A stretch of DNA of 64,000 nucleotides from assembly GCA_963803025.1 (NCBI GenBank), contig CAWDKZ010000007.1:133427-197426 (forward strand). Direction: 5' to 3'. The notes under the pieces were generated by a model. The model saw only the letters and a list, made by a program, of their open reading frames with translations, did not search any database and was not told where the DNA came from. A program made the translations under genes and the position numbers. Numbering within the stretch: position 1 is the first letter of the stretch; every line of letters begins with the position of its first letter. Below are positions 26,376-37,542 of this stretch, in pieces. Origin of the DNA: Bog-793 sp963803025 (GTDB taxonomy: Bacteria; Actinomycetota; Acidimicrobiia; Acidimicrobiales; Bog-793).

Positions 26376-26379
<4 letters not shown>
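25141..26379 (-). CDS. sufS: Cysteine desulfurase SufS
   Basis: SufS removes sulfur from cysteine and passes it to SufU. From the GTG at 26379 the protein is 412 residues. It begins DVPALRKDFPLLARG and YLDSAASAQRP, has the PLP lysine in LTGHKMLGPTGIG, and the catalytic cysteine in RAGHHCAKPLM. The start overlaps the sufC stop by four bases (GTGA), showing translational coupling. A longer upstream frame is antisense-of-sufC sequence and is not counted. Confidence 0.93.
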
Positions 26380-27185
<806 letters not shown>

Positions 27186-27243
27186 GTCCCCATGTTACGT
27201 GCCGATACGGATTTGCACTACACGTATAGGGGAAATTGTTCCC

Positions 27244-27852
27244 TCACCAACCGCGCCGGATCCATTCCTCGAGATGGGGCCGCTCGGCAGCGATCGTCGT
27301 GTCCGCGCCGTGACCCGGCATGACGACCGTCTCGGTGGGCAAAGGGGTGAACAGCCGCCCGTCGATCGAGGTGATGATCTGCGTGAAGTTGCCACCCGGG
27401 AATGTCGTGTTCCCGGGGCCCCCGGGGAACAAGGTGTCGCCCGAGAACAGGACGGGCGAGCCCTCGACGAGAAAGCACATCGACCCAGGGGTGTGACCCG
27501 GCGTGTGGATCGTGCGGACGCGCAAACTCCCGACGCTGATAGCCGCGTCGTCTTCGAGCAGCAGGTCGTAACCGGGGAGCATCGGGGCGTCCTCGGCGGT
27601 CACGGCCACCTGGTAGCCGGCGTCGCGCAGCGCGGGCACCGCCTGGATGTGATCCCAGTGGCCGTGGGTCTCGACGATCTGGCCGACACCGAGTGCCTGG
27701 CAGGTCGCGAGCAGAAGATCGGGCTCGTTCGCCGCGTCGACGAGAAGGGCTTCACCGGTCGCCTTGCAACGCACGATGAAGACGTTGTTGTCGATGGGGC
27801 CGACGACGAGGCGGTGCACCGCCACCTGGGCGTCCTCGTAATGGAGCGACAC
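27244..27852 (-). CDS. MBL-fold metallo-hydrolase (glyoxalase II-like)
   Basis: 202 residues with the metal motif THGHWDHI near residue 63, HTPGHTPGSM, FSGDTLFP and PGHGADT, giving the full set of zinc ligands of the glyoxalase II/ETHE1-like branch. The substrate is probably a thioester or a sulfur compound, but this is not determinable here. Its position upstream of sufC on the same strand is compatible with co-transcription and a sulfur-related role (inference). Confidence 0.85.
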   Translation of the reverse strand: MSLHYEDAQVAVHRLVVGPIDNNVFIVRCKATGEALLVDAANEPDLLLATCQALGVGQIVETHGHWDHIQAVPALRDAGYQVAVTAEDAPMLPGYDLLLEDDAAISVGSLRVRTIHTPGHTPGSMCFLVEGSPVLFSGDTLFPGGPGNTTFPGGNFTQIITSIDGRLFTPLPTETVVMPGHGADTTIAAERPHLEEWIRRGW

Positions 27853-28155
27853 GCATCACGCTATCGCTCAGCGTGGGAACCCGGACCCGGATCGGCCGAG
27901 AGCGCTGCGGCGACGAAGGCGCGGTGGCGAAGTGGGGCGTATTCGACTGGCCGTTCCGTACAGGTGATTGGCGGTGTCCGGGCTGTGCCGCCTCCGTCGT
28001 CCCGCGATTCGCCCGTGAGGTACTTATCTCGATATGTTCCCTTTACCCGCGTTCTGACTTGGCAGTCGGTCACTTCTGTGACTCTCGGCAGTCCGTAATT
28101 GGTGGCCCGTGATATGGCGCGGGCTACCAAGGCCAAGGAGGAGGCGCAAAGGGAG
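27853..28155. other. Divergent intergenic region
   Basis: About 300 bp between the MBL hydrolase and the NHL-repeat protein. Some AT-rich sequence (28020-28060) probably holds the promoter of the repeat protein. The SD-like AAGGAGGAGG at about 28135 precedes the chosen start at 28156. No gene is supported. Confidence 0.4.
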
Positions 28156-30486
28156 ATGGGACGGTTCCGGTCGGTCGCTGGACAAGTCGCAGGCTGTTTG
28201 GCTGTAATCACCGTGCTCGCTGCCGCCGGGGTCGGTGCCTGGCCGTCGACACTTGAAGCAGGGGCGTCGAGCTCGTCGGATCTCGCGGTGATCGCCGGAG
28301 GAACCACCGCGACGACGGTGCCAACCTCAGGAGAGTCGCCGGCACTTGCGACCAAGCTCGAGCAACCCCAGGACGTTGCAGCGGACGCGAGCGGCAACAT
28401 CGTTATCTGCGACACCTCTCGGAGCGAAGTCGAAGTGCTTGCTGAGAGCTCTGCGAATCCGGGGTACATGCTGGGATCCGGGGCATCCTGGGCCGTGGGT
28501 TCGGATTACGTGATCGCCGGTGACGCGAATCGCTCGCCTGCTGCGAAGACAACTGGAACCCCGGGCGCCTCCACTGGTCTCGACAATCCGGAAGGCGTTG
28601 CAATTGACGGCAGCGGCAACGTTCTGATCGCAGACACCGGAGATGACGAAGTCGACGTGCTCGCGGTGAGTGCAACGAACCCGGGCTATGTGCTTGGCGC
28701 TGACGCGACGTGGACTTGGGGTGATCTCTACGTGATTGCTGGCATCGGCAAGGGGATTATTTCGCCATCTCCGACGAGCTCCGGTGCGGCTGCAACCAGC
28801 TACGGTCTTGACGCTCCCGCGAGTGTTGCCACTGACGGCGCCGGGAACGTGTTAATCGCGGACACGGGCCACGGCCGCGTTGAAGCTCTGGCTGTTGGAT
28901 CAGACAGGCCCGGTTACGCGACAAATTCGTCGTCGGGTTGGGTTCAAGGCGATCTGTATGTCGTCGCGGGAAGTGGATCTGACGCACCGACGATAGAAGG
29001 ATCAGAAGGCCTGTCCACCGTCCTCGATCAACCTCGCGGAGTCGCTGTCGATGCTTCAGGCAACGTCGTCATCGCGGACACCGATCACCTTACGGTTGAG
29101 GTTTTGGCGGGATCCACGGCAGGGTCGACCTATTCGCTGGGAGGTGGTGCCGTCTGGACTCCAGGTGACTTGTACGTCATCGCTGGTGGCGGGACGAGCG
29201 CGCCGGACGCCCTGGGGACGTCTGCCGATGACGCAGACCTTGCCGCACCCGTCGGAGTCGCGACAGACGCGGTGGGGAACTTAGTCGTGGCTGATAGGGC
29301 GGACGACGAGGTCGAGATCCTCGCGGTGAGCAGCTCTGATCCCGGATACTTCCTCGGGTCGGGTGCAACGTGGACCCCGGGAGACCTCTATGTCCTGGCT
29401 GGAGGCGGCGACCAGACTCCCAGCGCGTCTGGCACCGACGGTCTCTTGACGTTGCTCGAGCAAACGGATGGCGTCGCGGTAGCCCCTTCAGGCGGCGTTG
29501 CTGTCGCCGACTCCGGGGATTCTGAGATCGAGTTCCTGGCACGCGCCCCGGTGCCGCCCGTGCTCGGTTCTGCGACACCCGGCGACGGGACGGTCACACT
29601 CTGCTGGTCCGCCCCCGCGTCCGACGGCGGAAGCCCGGTCACCGGTTACGACGTGCTCGTCTTTATGGGAGGGTCCTCGACCCCGCAGGAGACCCTCGTT
29701 GTCGGGGCGGACACGACGTCGTCCGTGGTCGGGGACCTGACAGACGGTGTCTCCTACTCGTTCGAGGTCGACGCCTTCACTGCGGTCGGAACGAGCCAAC
29801 CGTCGTCGGCTCTCGTATCCACCCCGGTGTCGAGTTCGGGTGGCGCGGGGACCGGCAGTTCGGGGACCGGCAGTCCGGGATCCAGCACTCCGGGATCCAG
29901 CACTCCGGGATCCAGCACTCCGGGAACCAGCACTCCGGGAACCAGCACTCCGGGAACCAGCAGCTCGAAGACCGGAAAGACGAAGACCGGCAAGTCGAAA
30001 TCCGGAAAGTCGAAGACCCGCAGTTCGAAATCCGGAAAGTCGAAATCCGGCACCCCGAAATCCGGTACCCCAAAGACCGGCACCCCGAGAACCGGAAGCT
30101 CGGGTTCCGCGAGCTCGGGCAGCATCAGATCATTGCGACCCCGGGTGATCCTGGCGGAGCCTTTCGCGCCGGTGAAATCCGGTTTCGCGACGGTTTCGCT
30201 GCGTTGCGACACGCAGCTGTGCAGCGGTCGGCTGCAGCTCGTCGCCCACAAGGTCGTCTTGGTGGAGTCGCATGGCCCTACCCGCGACGTCATCGAGACC
30301 GTTCTTGTCTCGTCGGTTCGCTTCTCGATCCGTGGCCGTGCCGTCGTGTCCCTTCCCGTACCCGTCACAGCCGACGCGATCCGCGAGATCACGACCGTCC
30401 CTCACTTCCGCGTCGTCGTTGTGGCGACGTTCGCGGTCGCGAACGGTGCGAATACGCGCTACAAGCTCGCGCTCGTCGCGGCGTGA
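28156..30486 (+). CDS. Secreted NHL-repeat and fibronectin-type-III protein with Lys/Ser/Thr-rich stalk
   Basis: From the ATG at 28156 the protein is 776 residues. A signal peptide or anchor (VAGQVAGCLAVITVLAAAGVGAW) is followed by about six NHL-like blades. Each has the pattern LDxPxGVAVDASGNVVIADT...VEVLA...GDLYVIAGG. An FN3 domain follows at about 466-556 (PPVLGSATPGDGTVTLCW). Then come a Pro-Gly-Ser-Thr tandem, a strongly basic Lys-Thr-Gly/Lys-Ser-Gly tandem (about 604-649) and a beta-rich C-terminal domain. The propeller suggests extracellular ligand or surface binding; the basic stalk could bind wall polymers or nucleic acid. Upstream in-frame starts at 28099 and 28114 are less favoured. 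Confidence 0.75.
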   Translation: MGRFRSVAGQVAGCLAVITVLAAAGVGAWPSTLEAGASSSSDLAVIAGGTTATTVPTSGESPALATKLEQPQDVAADASGNIVICDTSRSEVEVLAESSANPGYMLGSGASWAVGSDYVIAGDANRSPAAKTTGTPGASTGLDNPEGVAIDGSGNVLIADTGDDEVDVLAVSATNPGYVLGADATWTWGDLYVIAGIGKGIISPSPTSSGAAATSYGLDAPASVATDGAGNVLIADTGHGRVEALAVGSDRPGYATNSSSGWVQGDLYVVAGSGSDAPTIEGSEGLSTVLDQPRGVAVDASGNVVIADTDHLTVEVLAGSTAGSTYSLGGGAVWTPGDLYVIAGGGTSAPDALGTSADDADLAAPVGVATDAVGNLVVADRADDEVEILAVSSSDPGYFLGSGATWTPGDLYVLAGGGDQTPSASGTDGLLTLLEQTDGVAVAPSGGVAVADSGDSEIEFLARAPVPPVLGSATPGDGTVTLCWSAPASDGGSPVTGYDVLVFMGGSSTPQETLVVGADTTSSVVGDLTDGVSYSFEVDAFTAVGTSQPSSALVSTPVSSSGGAGTGSSGTGSPGSSTPGSSTPGSSTPGTSTPGTSTPGTSSSKTGKTKTGKSKSGKSKTRSSKSGKSKSGTPKSGTPKTGTPRTGSSGSASSGSIRSLRPRVILAEPFAPVKSGFATVSLRCDTQLCSGRLQLVAHKVVLVESHGPTRDVIETVLVSSVRFSIRGRAVVSLPVPVTADAIREITTVPHFRVVVVATFAVANGANTRYKLALVAA
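29881..29961 (+). repeat. 15-bp tandem repeat encoding a Pro-Gly-Ser/Thr spacer
   Basis: Five head-to-tail copies of a 15-bp unit, TCCAGCACTCCGGGA changing to ACCAGCACTCCGGGA, run from 29881 to 29955, with degenerate copies before and after. The unit encodes five residues (S-S-T-P-G or T-S-T-P-G), so copy-number changes stay in frame and alter stalk length. Confidence 0.85.
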
Positions 30487-30610
30487 AAGAGCGGAGATCC
30501 CAGGTAGGGGACGGTTAACAAGAAGTTCACACGATTCCGTGCCGAATGCCACCGGTTCCTCGCGCCGGTCGATAATCTTGCCCCACCAGAGAAAGGAGGT
30601 GGTCCAACTG

Positions 30611-30655
30611 ATGGATGGTCAACGTGTTGGGACCCTGGAGGTGGCTGTCCGCTAG
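30611..30655 (+). CDS. 14-residue mini-ORF in the candidate RNA
   Basis: ATG at 30611 to TAG at 30655 encodes MDGQRVGTLEVAVR. It lies 11 bases after the GGAGG core of an exceptionally strong Shine-Dalgarno, so the start should be heavily used if the SD is open. The stop lies 8 bases before the anti-SD arm, so ribosomes on the ORF would influence whether that arm can pair. The peptide has no resemblance I recognise and may matter only as a translated sensor. Confidence 0.45.
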   Translation: MDGQRVGTLEVAVR

Positions 30656-30785
30656 GCGGCCTCTGGACCACCTGGTGAATCCCGACCAGACACCCTCGGA
30701 AGTCCGGTCAGGAGCTGGTCCCACCTGATGTAATCCGGATTCGCCGAGCCTTTCCAGTAGACGTCGATCCCGGTGACGGGGTCAG

Positions 30786-30813
30786 TTCGAGGGGCGCGAA
30801 AGCGCCCCTCGAA
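30786..30813. terminator. Bidirectional hairpin terminator between the candidate RNA and aceE
   Basis: TTCGAGGGGCGC (30786-30797), GAAA loop, and GCGCCCCTCGAA (30802-30813): a perfect 12-bp stem with a GNRA-type loop. It is about 50 bp from the aceE stop on the minus strand and ends the + strand RNA candidate. Neither side has a clear T-run. Confidence 0.7.
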
Positions 30814-30864
30814 CGCGTCCGGCGCAAGGAACGCCCGACGTCTCGCGGCGCCTACCGCCGCGGC

Positions 30865-33639
<2,775 letters not shown>

Positions 33640-33723
33640 GCCGCCGCGAACGGGCTCTGTCCTACGCGAACGACGATAACGGCGCTCCCCGGACCGGGTG
33701 CACCCGTGGTGCAGACTGGGCGG

Positions 33724-34191
33724 GTGGACGCGAGCCGACGCACGGTCGTCTACACCGATGGAGCATGCCACGGGAACCCCGGTCCCGGTGGCTGGGCGTG
33801 GGCGACCGCTCCCGACCGCTACGCCTCGGGGGCCCAGGCGCAGACGACGAACCAGCGGATGGAGCTCACCGCCGTGATCGAGGCGGTGGCCCACCACGGG
33901 GGACCGCTCGAGATCGTGAGCGATTCGACCTACGTCGTCCGCTGTTTCCAGGACCGGTGGTGGGTGGCGTGGCGCGCGAAGGGGTGGCGCAACTCGAAGG
34001 GCGTGGCGGTCGCGAACCAGGACCTCTGGCGCACCCTCATCGACGAGGTCGTCGACCACCGTCCGGGCGAAATCGCCTTCCGGTGGGTGAAAGGCCACGC
34101 CGGCGAACCCCTGAACGAGCTCGTCGACCGGCTGGCGACGACGGCGGCGCTGCTTCAGAGGCCGAGTCGCAGCTCCCGGGCGTGTGGGTGA
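33724..34191 (+). CDS. rnhA: Ribonuclease HI
   Basis: RNase HI removes the RNA strand of RNA-DNA hybrids. The 155 residues from the GTG at 33724 equal the E. coli length. Catalytic acidic residues are visible in VYTDGACHGNPGPGGW (Asp), RMELTAVIEA (Glu) and VSDSTYVV (Asp), with the C-terminal VKGHAGEPLNELVDRLA supplying His and Asp. Another GTG start at 33706 is possible. It is divergent from aceE. Confidence 0.92.
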   Translation: MDASRRTVVYTDGACHGNPGPGGWAWATAPDRYASGAQAQTTNQRMELTAVIEAVAHHGGPLEIVSDSTYVVRCFQDRWWVAWRAKGWRNSKGVAVANQDLWRTLIDEVVDHRPGEIAFRWVKGHAGEPLNELVDRLATTAALLQRPSRSSRACG

Positions 34192-34220
34192 CGCGCCTGA
34201 TTTGCGTCATTCATAACTAA

Positions 34221-34680
34221 GGTCATCGTATCTATAGCGACCATCAATTAACCCATCTCGAAACCCTCGAGTCCGAGGCGACCCATGTGATCCGCGAGGT
34301 CGTCGCCGAGTGCGAACGGCCGGCGCTGCTGTTCCCCGGCGGCAAGGACTCCGAGGTGCTCCTTCATCTCGCGACGAAGGCCTGTTGGCCGCAGGCAATC
34401 CTTTCCCGGTCATCCATGTCGACGCCGGTCACAACTTCGACGAGGTGCTCGCCTTTCGGGACCGTCGCGTCGCCCAGCTCGGCGTGCGGCTGATCGTCGC
34501 CTCCGTCCAGGAGTCGATCGACCGCGGCGAGATCGCCGAAAATCCCGTCCCTGGTGCCTCGCGCAACCGCCTCCGGAGCCACAGCCTGCTGAAGGCGATC
34601 GCGGCGGATCGCTTCGACGCCGTGCCCGGATGGGCGCGGACCGCGTGGCGGGAGGAGGGCACGACGAGGCGGACGGGGCC
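34221..34680 (+). pseudogene. cysD: Sulfate adenylyltransferase subunit 2 (cysD) remnant
   Basis: The frame starting around 34236 reads SDHQLTHLETLESEATHVIREV and ECERPALLFPGGKDSEVLLHLATKA, the CysD N-terminus with its P-loop-like GGKDS. It has no ATG, GTG or TTG start before the conserved part; an in-frame TAA lies at 34218. Around 34395-34405 the frame shifts, and the new frame continues PVIHVDAGHNFDEVLAFRDRRVAQLGVRLIVASVQESI and SRNRLRSHSLL. Similarity stops near 34660, so the C-terminal half is gone. No cysN or other assimilation gene is nearby. Confidence 0.8.
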
Positions 34681-34755
34681 GCGAGGCGCTCGCGACCCCG
34701 GCGCTGGTGAACGGGCCCGGTCGATAGTGTTGCCCGCGAGAACTCTGGGCAGGAG

Positions 34756-36183
34756 GTGGTTCACACGGTCGAGGCTGGGTCCGACGACGGGCGCTACGAC
34801 CTCGTCATCATCGGCGGCGGCCCAGGCGGCTACGCCGCGGCCCTCTACGGCGCGGCCGCGGGCCTGTCGATCGCGATGGTCGAAAAGGACAAGGTCGGCG
34901 GCACGTGTCTGCACCGGGGCTGCATCCCCGCCAAGGAGTTCCTCGAGACGGCGAGCGTCTACCGGGCGGTCGCGGGCGCAGGCGAGTTCGGCATCACGGC
35001 CGAGAAGCCGACCGTCGACTTCTCCGTCAGCCTCGATCGCAAGGGCAGGGTCGTCGATCAGCTGTACCGGGGCCTCACCGGACTGTTGAAGCGCCGACAG
35101 GTGACGACCGTCACCGGCGCCGGACAGCTGGCCGCGGACCACACGGTCCGGGTCACCGGTGCCGGCGGTTCCGTCACCGAGCTTTCCGGCACGAACGTCG
35201 TGCTCGCCTCGGGATCGGTGCCGCGGCTCATCCCCGGCTTCGAGGCCGGCGGATTCGTCCTCACCTCGGACGAGGTGCTTGAGCTCGACCGCATCCCGCC
35301 GGCGGTTGCGGTGATCGGTGGCGGCGCGATCGGCTGCGAGTTCGCGTCGATGCTGTCCGACCTCGGTGCCCAGGTCACCCTCCTCGAGGTCCTGCCGGAC
35401 ATCCTGCCGGGCTGCGATCGCGAGGTCGCCGACGTCGTCGTGAAGTCGTTCAAGAAGCGCGGGATCGTGCTGCGCACCGGGGTGGTCGTGCACGGCCACG
35501 AGCCGAACGGGCACGGCACGACCGTTCTCTTCGGCGACGGCGAGCGTGTCGAGGTCGACGTCGTCGTGGTCTCGGTCGGTCGCCGTCCGCTCTCCGAGGG
35601 CCTGTGCGTCGCCGGCGCCGGCGTCGAGATCGACGAGCGCGGCTTCGTCGTCGTCGACCCGTGGATGCGCACGACGGCCGACGGGGTCTTCGCGATCGGT
35701 GACGTGGTCGCCACGCCACAGCTCGCGCACGTCGGATTCGCCGAGGGGATCCTCGTCGTCAAGCAGATCCTCGGCGAGCCGGCGGTTCCCGTCGCCTACG
35801 GCACCGTCCCGTGGTGCATCTACTGCCATCCCGAGGTCGCGTTCGTCGGCATGACCGAGGACGCGGCGCGCGCCGCTGGTTTCGACGTGGTCGTGCAGCG
35901 CGATCCCTATGGTGGCAACGGGCGGGCCCGGATCCTCGGCGAGACCGACGGGCTCGTCAAGGTCATCGCCGAGAAGACGCCGACCGGCGACGCGGGACGC
36001 CTGCTCGGCGTGCACATGGTCGGGCCGTGGGTGACCGAGCAGCTCGGCCAGGCCTATCTCGCCGTGAACTGGGAGGCGACGCCCGGCGAGATCTCCCAGT
36101 TCGTCCAACCGCATCCGACGCTCTCCGAGACGTTCGGCGAGACGGTCCTCGCGCTGACCGGAAGGGGTCTTCACGTTGGCTGA
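34756..36183 (+). CDS. lpdA: Dihydrolipoyl dehydrogenase (E3)
   Basis: E3 reoxidises the dihydrolipoyl group of E2 using FAD and NAD. The 475-residue protein has the FAD motif VIIGGGPGGYAAAL near residue 16, the redox disulfide in GGTCLHRGCIPAK, the NAD motif VIGGGAIGCEFASML, the second FAD motif GVFAIGDVV and the C-terminal active-site HPTLSE. The GTG at 34756 is the only in-frame start before the FAD motif; a purine-rich AGGAG lies immediately upstream, closer than usual. The stop overlaps the E2 start by 8 bases. Confidence 0.93.
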   Translation: MVHTVEAGSDDGRYDLVIIGGGPGGYAAALYGAAAGLSIAMVEKDKVGGTCLHRGCIPAKEFLETASVYRAVAGAGEFGITAEKPTVDFSVSLDRKGRVVDQLYRGLTGLLKRRQVTTVTGAGQLAADHTVRVTGAGGSVTELSGTNVVLASGSVPRLIPGFEAGGFVLTSDEVLELDRIPPAVAVIGGGAIGCEFASMLSDLGAQVTLLEVLPDILPGCDREVADVVVKSFKKRGIVLRTGVVVHGHEPNGHGTTVLFGDGERVEVDVVVVSVGRRPLSEGLCVAGAGVEIDERGFVVVDPWMRTTADGVFAIGDVVATPQLAHVGFAEGILVVKQILGEPAVPVAYGTVPWCIYCHPEVAFVGMTEDAARAAGFDVVVQRDPYGGNGRARILGETDGLVKVIAEKTPTGDAGRLLGVHMVGPWVTEQLGQAYLAVNWEATPGEISQFVQPHPTLSETFGETVLALTGRGLHVG

Positions 36184-37537
36184 CATCACAATGCCGCAGC
36201 TCGGCGAGACCGTGACCGAAGGCACGATCACCCGCTGGCTGAAGAAGGTCGGCGACAACGTCGCGCTCGACGAGCCGCTGTTCGAGGTCTCGACCGACAA
36301 GGTCGACTCGGAGGTCCCTTCCCCGTTCGCGGGCGTGCTCGCCGAGATCATCGTTCCCGAGGGCCTGACGGTCGAGGTGGGCACGCGCCTCGCGGTCATC
36401 AGCGGTTCGGCGGACGTGTCGACCCCGCCCGCGCCCGCGACGCAACCGGTGACCCCGCCGCCCGCCCCGCCCCCGCCCCCGCCGCCCGCACCGGTCGCGG
36501 CCCCGCCTCCCCCGCCGCAGGCCCCGCAGGTGCGGGTGCCGTCGGCCGACGTCGTGGAGGAGGACGGTTCCCGCGGCGCGCTGCTCTCCCCGGTCGTACG
36601 TCGGCTGATCCGCGAGAACGGGCTTGATCCCGCGCAGATCGTCGGCAGCGGGCTCGGCGGGAGGATCACCCGGGACGACGTGCTCGCACACCTCGGCGAG
36701 GTTTCGAATGTGTTCGCCGTCGCGACCCGCGCGCCGGCGTCGCCGGCCTCCCCCGCGCCGACCGCGCCGGTCGTGCAGCCGATGGAGCGACCGGTCGTGT
36801 CGACGCCGCCGGCGCCTCTCGGCGTGCGGGACGAGATCGTGCCGTTCTCCGCCGTGCGGCGCGTGACGGCCGAGCACATGGTCCGTTCGATCGCGACGTC
36901 GGTGCACACCCTCGTCGCCATGGAGACCGACTTTGAGAACGTCGAGCGCGTCCGCAACGCCCTGAAGAGCCAGTTCAAGACGGAGGAGGGCATCGGCCTC
37001 ACGTACCTGCCGTTCGTCGCCCGCGCGGTGATCGACGTGCTGCGGGACTACCCGAACCTCAACTCCTCGGTCGGCGACGAGGCGCTCATCGTGCACCACG
37101 ACATCCACCTCGGGATCGCGGTCGACCTGGACCGCGAGGGCCTTATCGTCCCGGTCGTGCACAACGCCGACGGTCAGTCGCTGCGCGGGCTCGCCCGTTC
37201 GATCGCCGACCTCGCAGGGCGGGCGCGGAGCCGCAAGCTCTCGGCCGACGACATCACGGGCGGGACGTTCACGATCACGAACCCCGGCCCGTTCGGCACG
37301 TTCATCACGGCGCCGATCATCGCCCAGCCCCAGGTCGCGATCCTTTCGACCGACGGCGTGAAGCGGAAGCCGATCGTCGTCGTGACGCCGGACGGATCAG
37401 AGTCGATCGCCATCCACTCGGTCGGCGTGCTCGCGCTCGTGTTCGACCACCGCGCCGTCGACGGTGCCTACGCGTCCTCGTTCGTGCGGGACGTCGCCAG
37501 GGTCATCGAGACACGCGACTGGCTCGCCGAGCTGTAG
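36176..37537 (+). CDS. 2-oxoacid dehydrogenase E2 (dihydrolipoamide acyltransferase)
   Basis: The 453-residue protein has one lipoyl domain (residues 1-78) with the lipoylated lysine in STDKVDSEVPSP. A Pro-rich linker (about 83-118), a peripheral-subunit binding domain (LSPVVRRLIRENGLD to RITRDDVLAHL, about 137-175) and a catalytic core follow, ending with FDHRAVDGAYASSF, the HxxxDG site. Translation starts at a TTG inside the end of lpdA (MADITMPQLGETVTEG), giving strict coupling. Genomic partners AceE and Lpd suggest it serves pyruvate dehydrogenase, although some actinobacterial E2s are shared with 2-oxoglutarate dehydrogenase. Confidence 0.92.
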   Translation: MADITMPQLGETVTEGTITRWLKKVGDNVALDEPLFEVSTDKVDSEVPSPFAGVLAEIIVPEGLTVEVGTRLAVISGSADVSTPPAPATQPVTPPPAPPPPPPPAPVAAPPPPPQAPQVRVPSADVVEEDGSRGALLSPVVRRLIRENGLDPAQIVGSGLGGRITRDDVLAHLGEVSNVFAVATRAPASPASPAPTAPVVQPMERPVVSTPPAPLGVRDEIVPFSAVRRVTAEHMVRSIATSVHTLVAMETDFENVERVRNALKSQFKTEEGIGLTYLPFVARAVIDVLRDYPNLNSSVGDEALIVHHDIHLGIAVDLDREGLIVPVVHNADGQSLRGLARSIADLAGRARSRKLSADDITGGTFTITNPGPFGTFITAPIIAQPQVAILSTDGVKRKPIVVVTPDGSESIAIHSVGVLALVFDHRAVDGAYASSFVRDVARVIETRDWLAEL

Positions 37538-37542
37538 ACGCG

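Larger units (their letters stand above)
30571..30813 (+). ncRNA. Candidate structured RNA with SD, mini-ORF, anti-SD arm and terminator
   Basis: A GATAAT hexamer at 30571 resembles a -10 box. Seven to ten bases later the sequence AGAAAGGAGGTGGTCC (30590-30605) matches the full 16S 3'-tail complement at 15 of 16 positions. A 14-codon ORF follows. The arm TGGACCACCT at 30664-30673 is the exact complement of AGGTGGTCCA at 30597-30606, so the SD can be hidden in a long-range helix. A perfect 12-bp GAAA-capped hairpin at 30786-30813 closes the unit. The next gene is convergent, so this is not a leader of a downstream + strand gene. I infer a stand-alone RNA of about 230 nt; no family was recognised. 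Confidence 0.5.

Noticed and set aside
30590..30605. 16S-like tail on the minus strand as an rRNA gene fragment
   Set aside because: Similarity covers only about 19 bases and stops abruptly; the plus-strand SD-ORF reading explains the sequence better.
33640..34098. Upstream extension of the aceE frame
   Set aside because: It is antisense to rnhA and has no E1-like sequence; the GTG at 33639 matches the family start.
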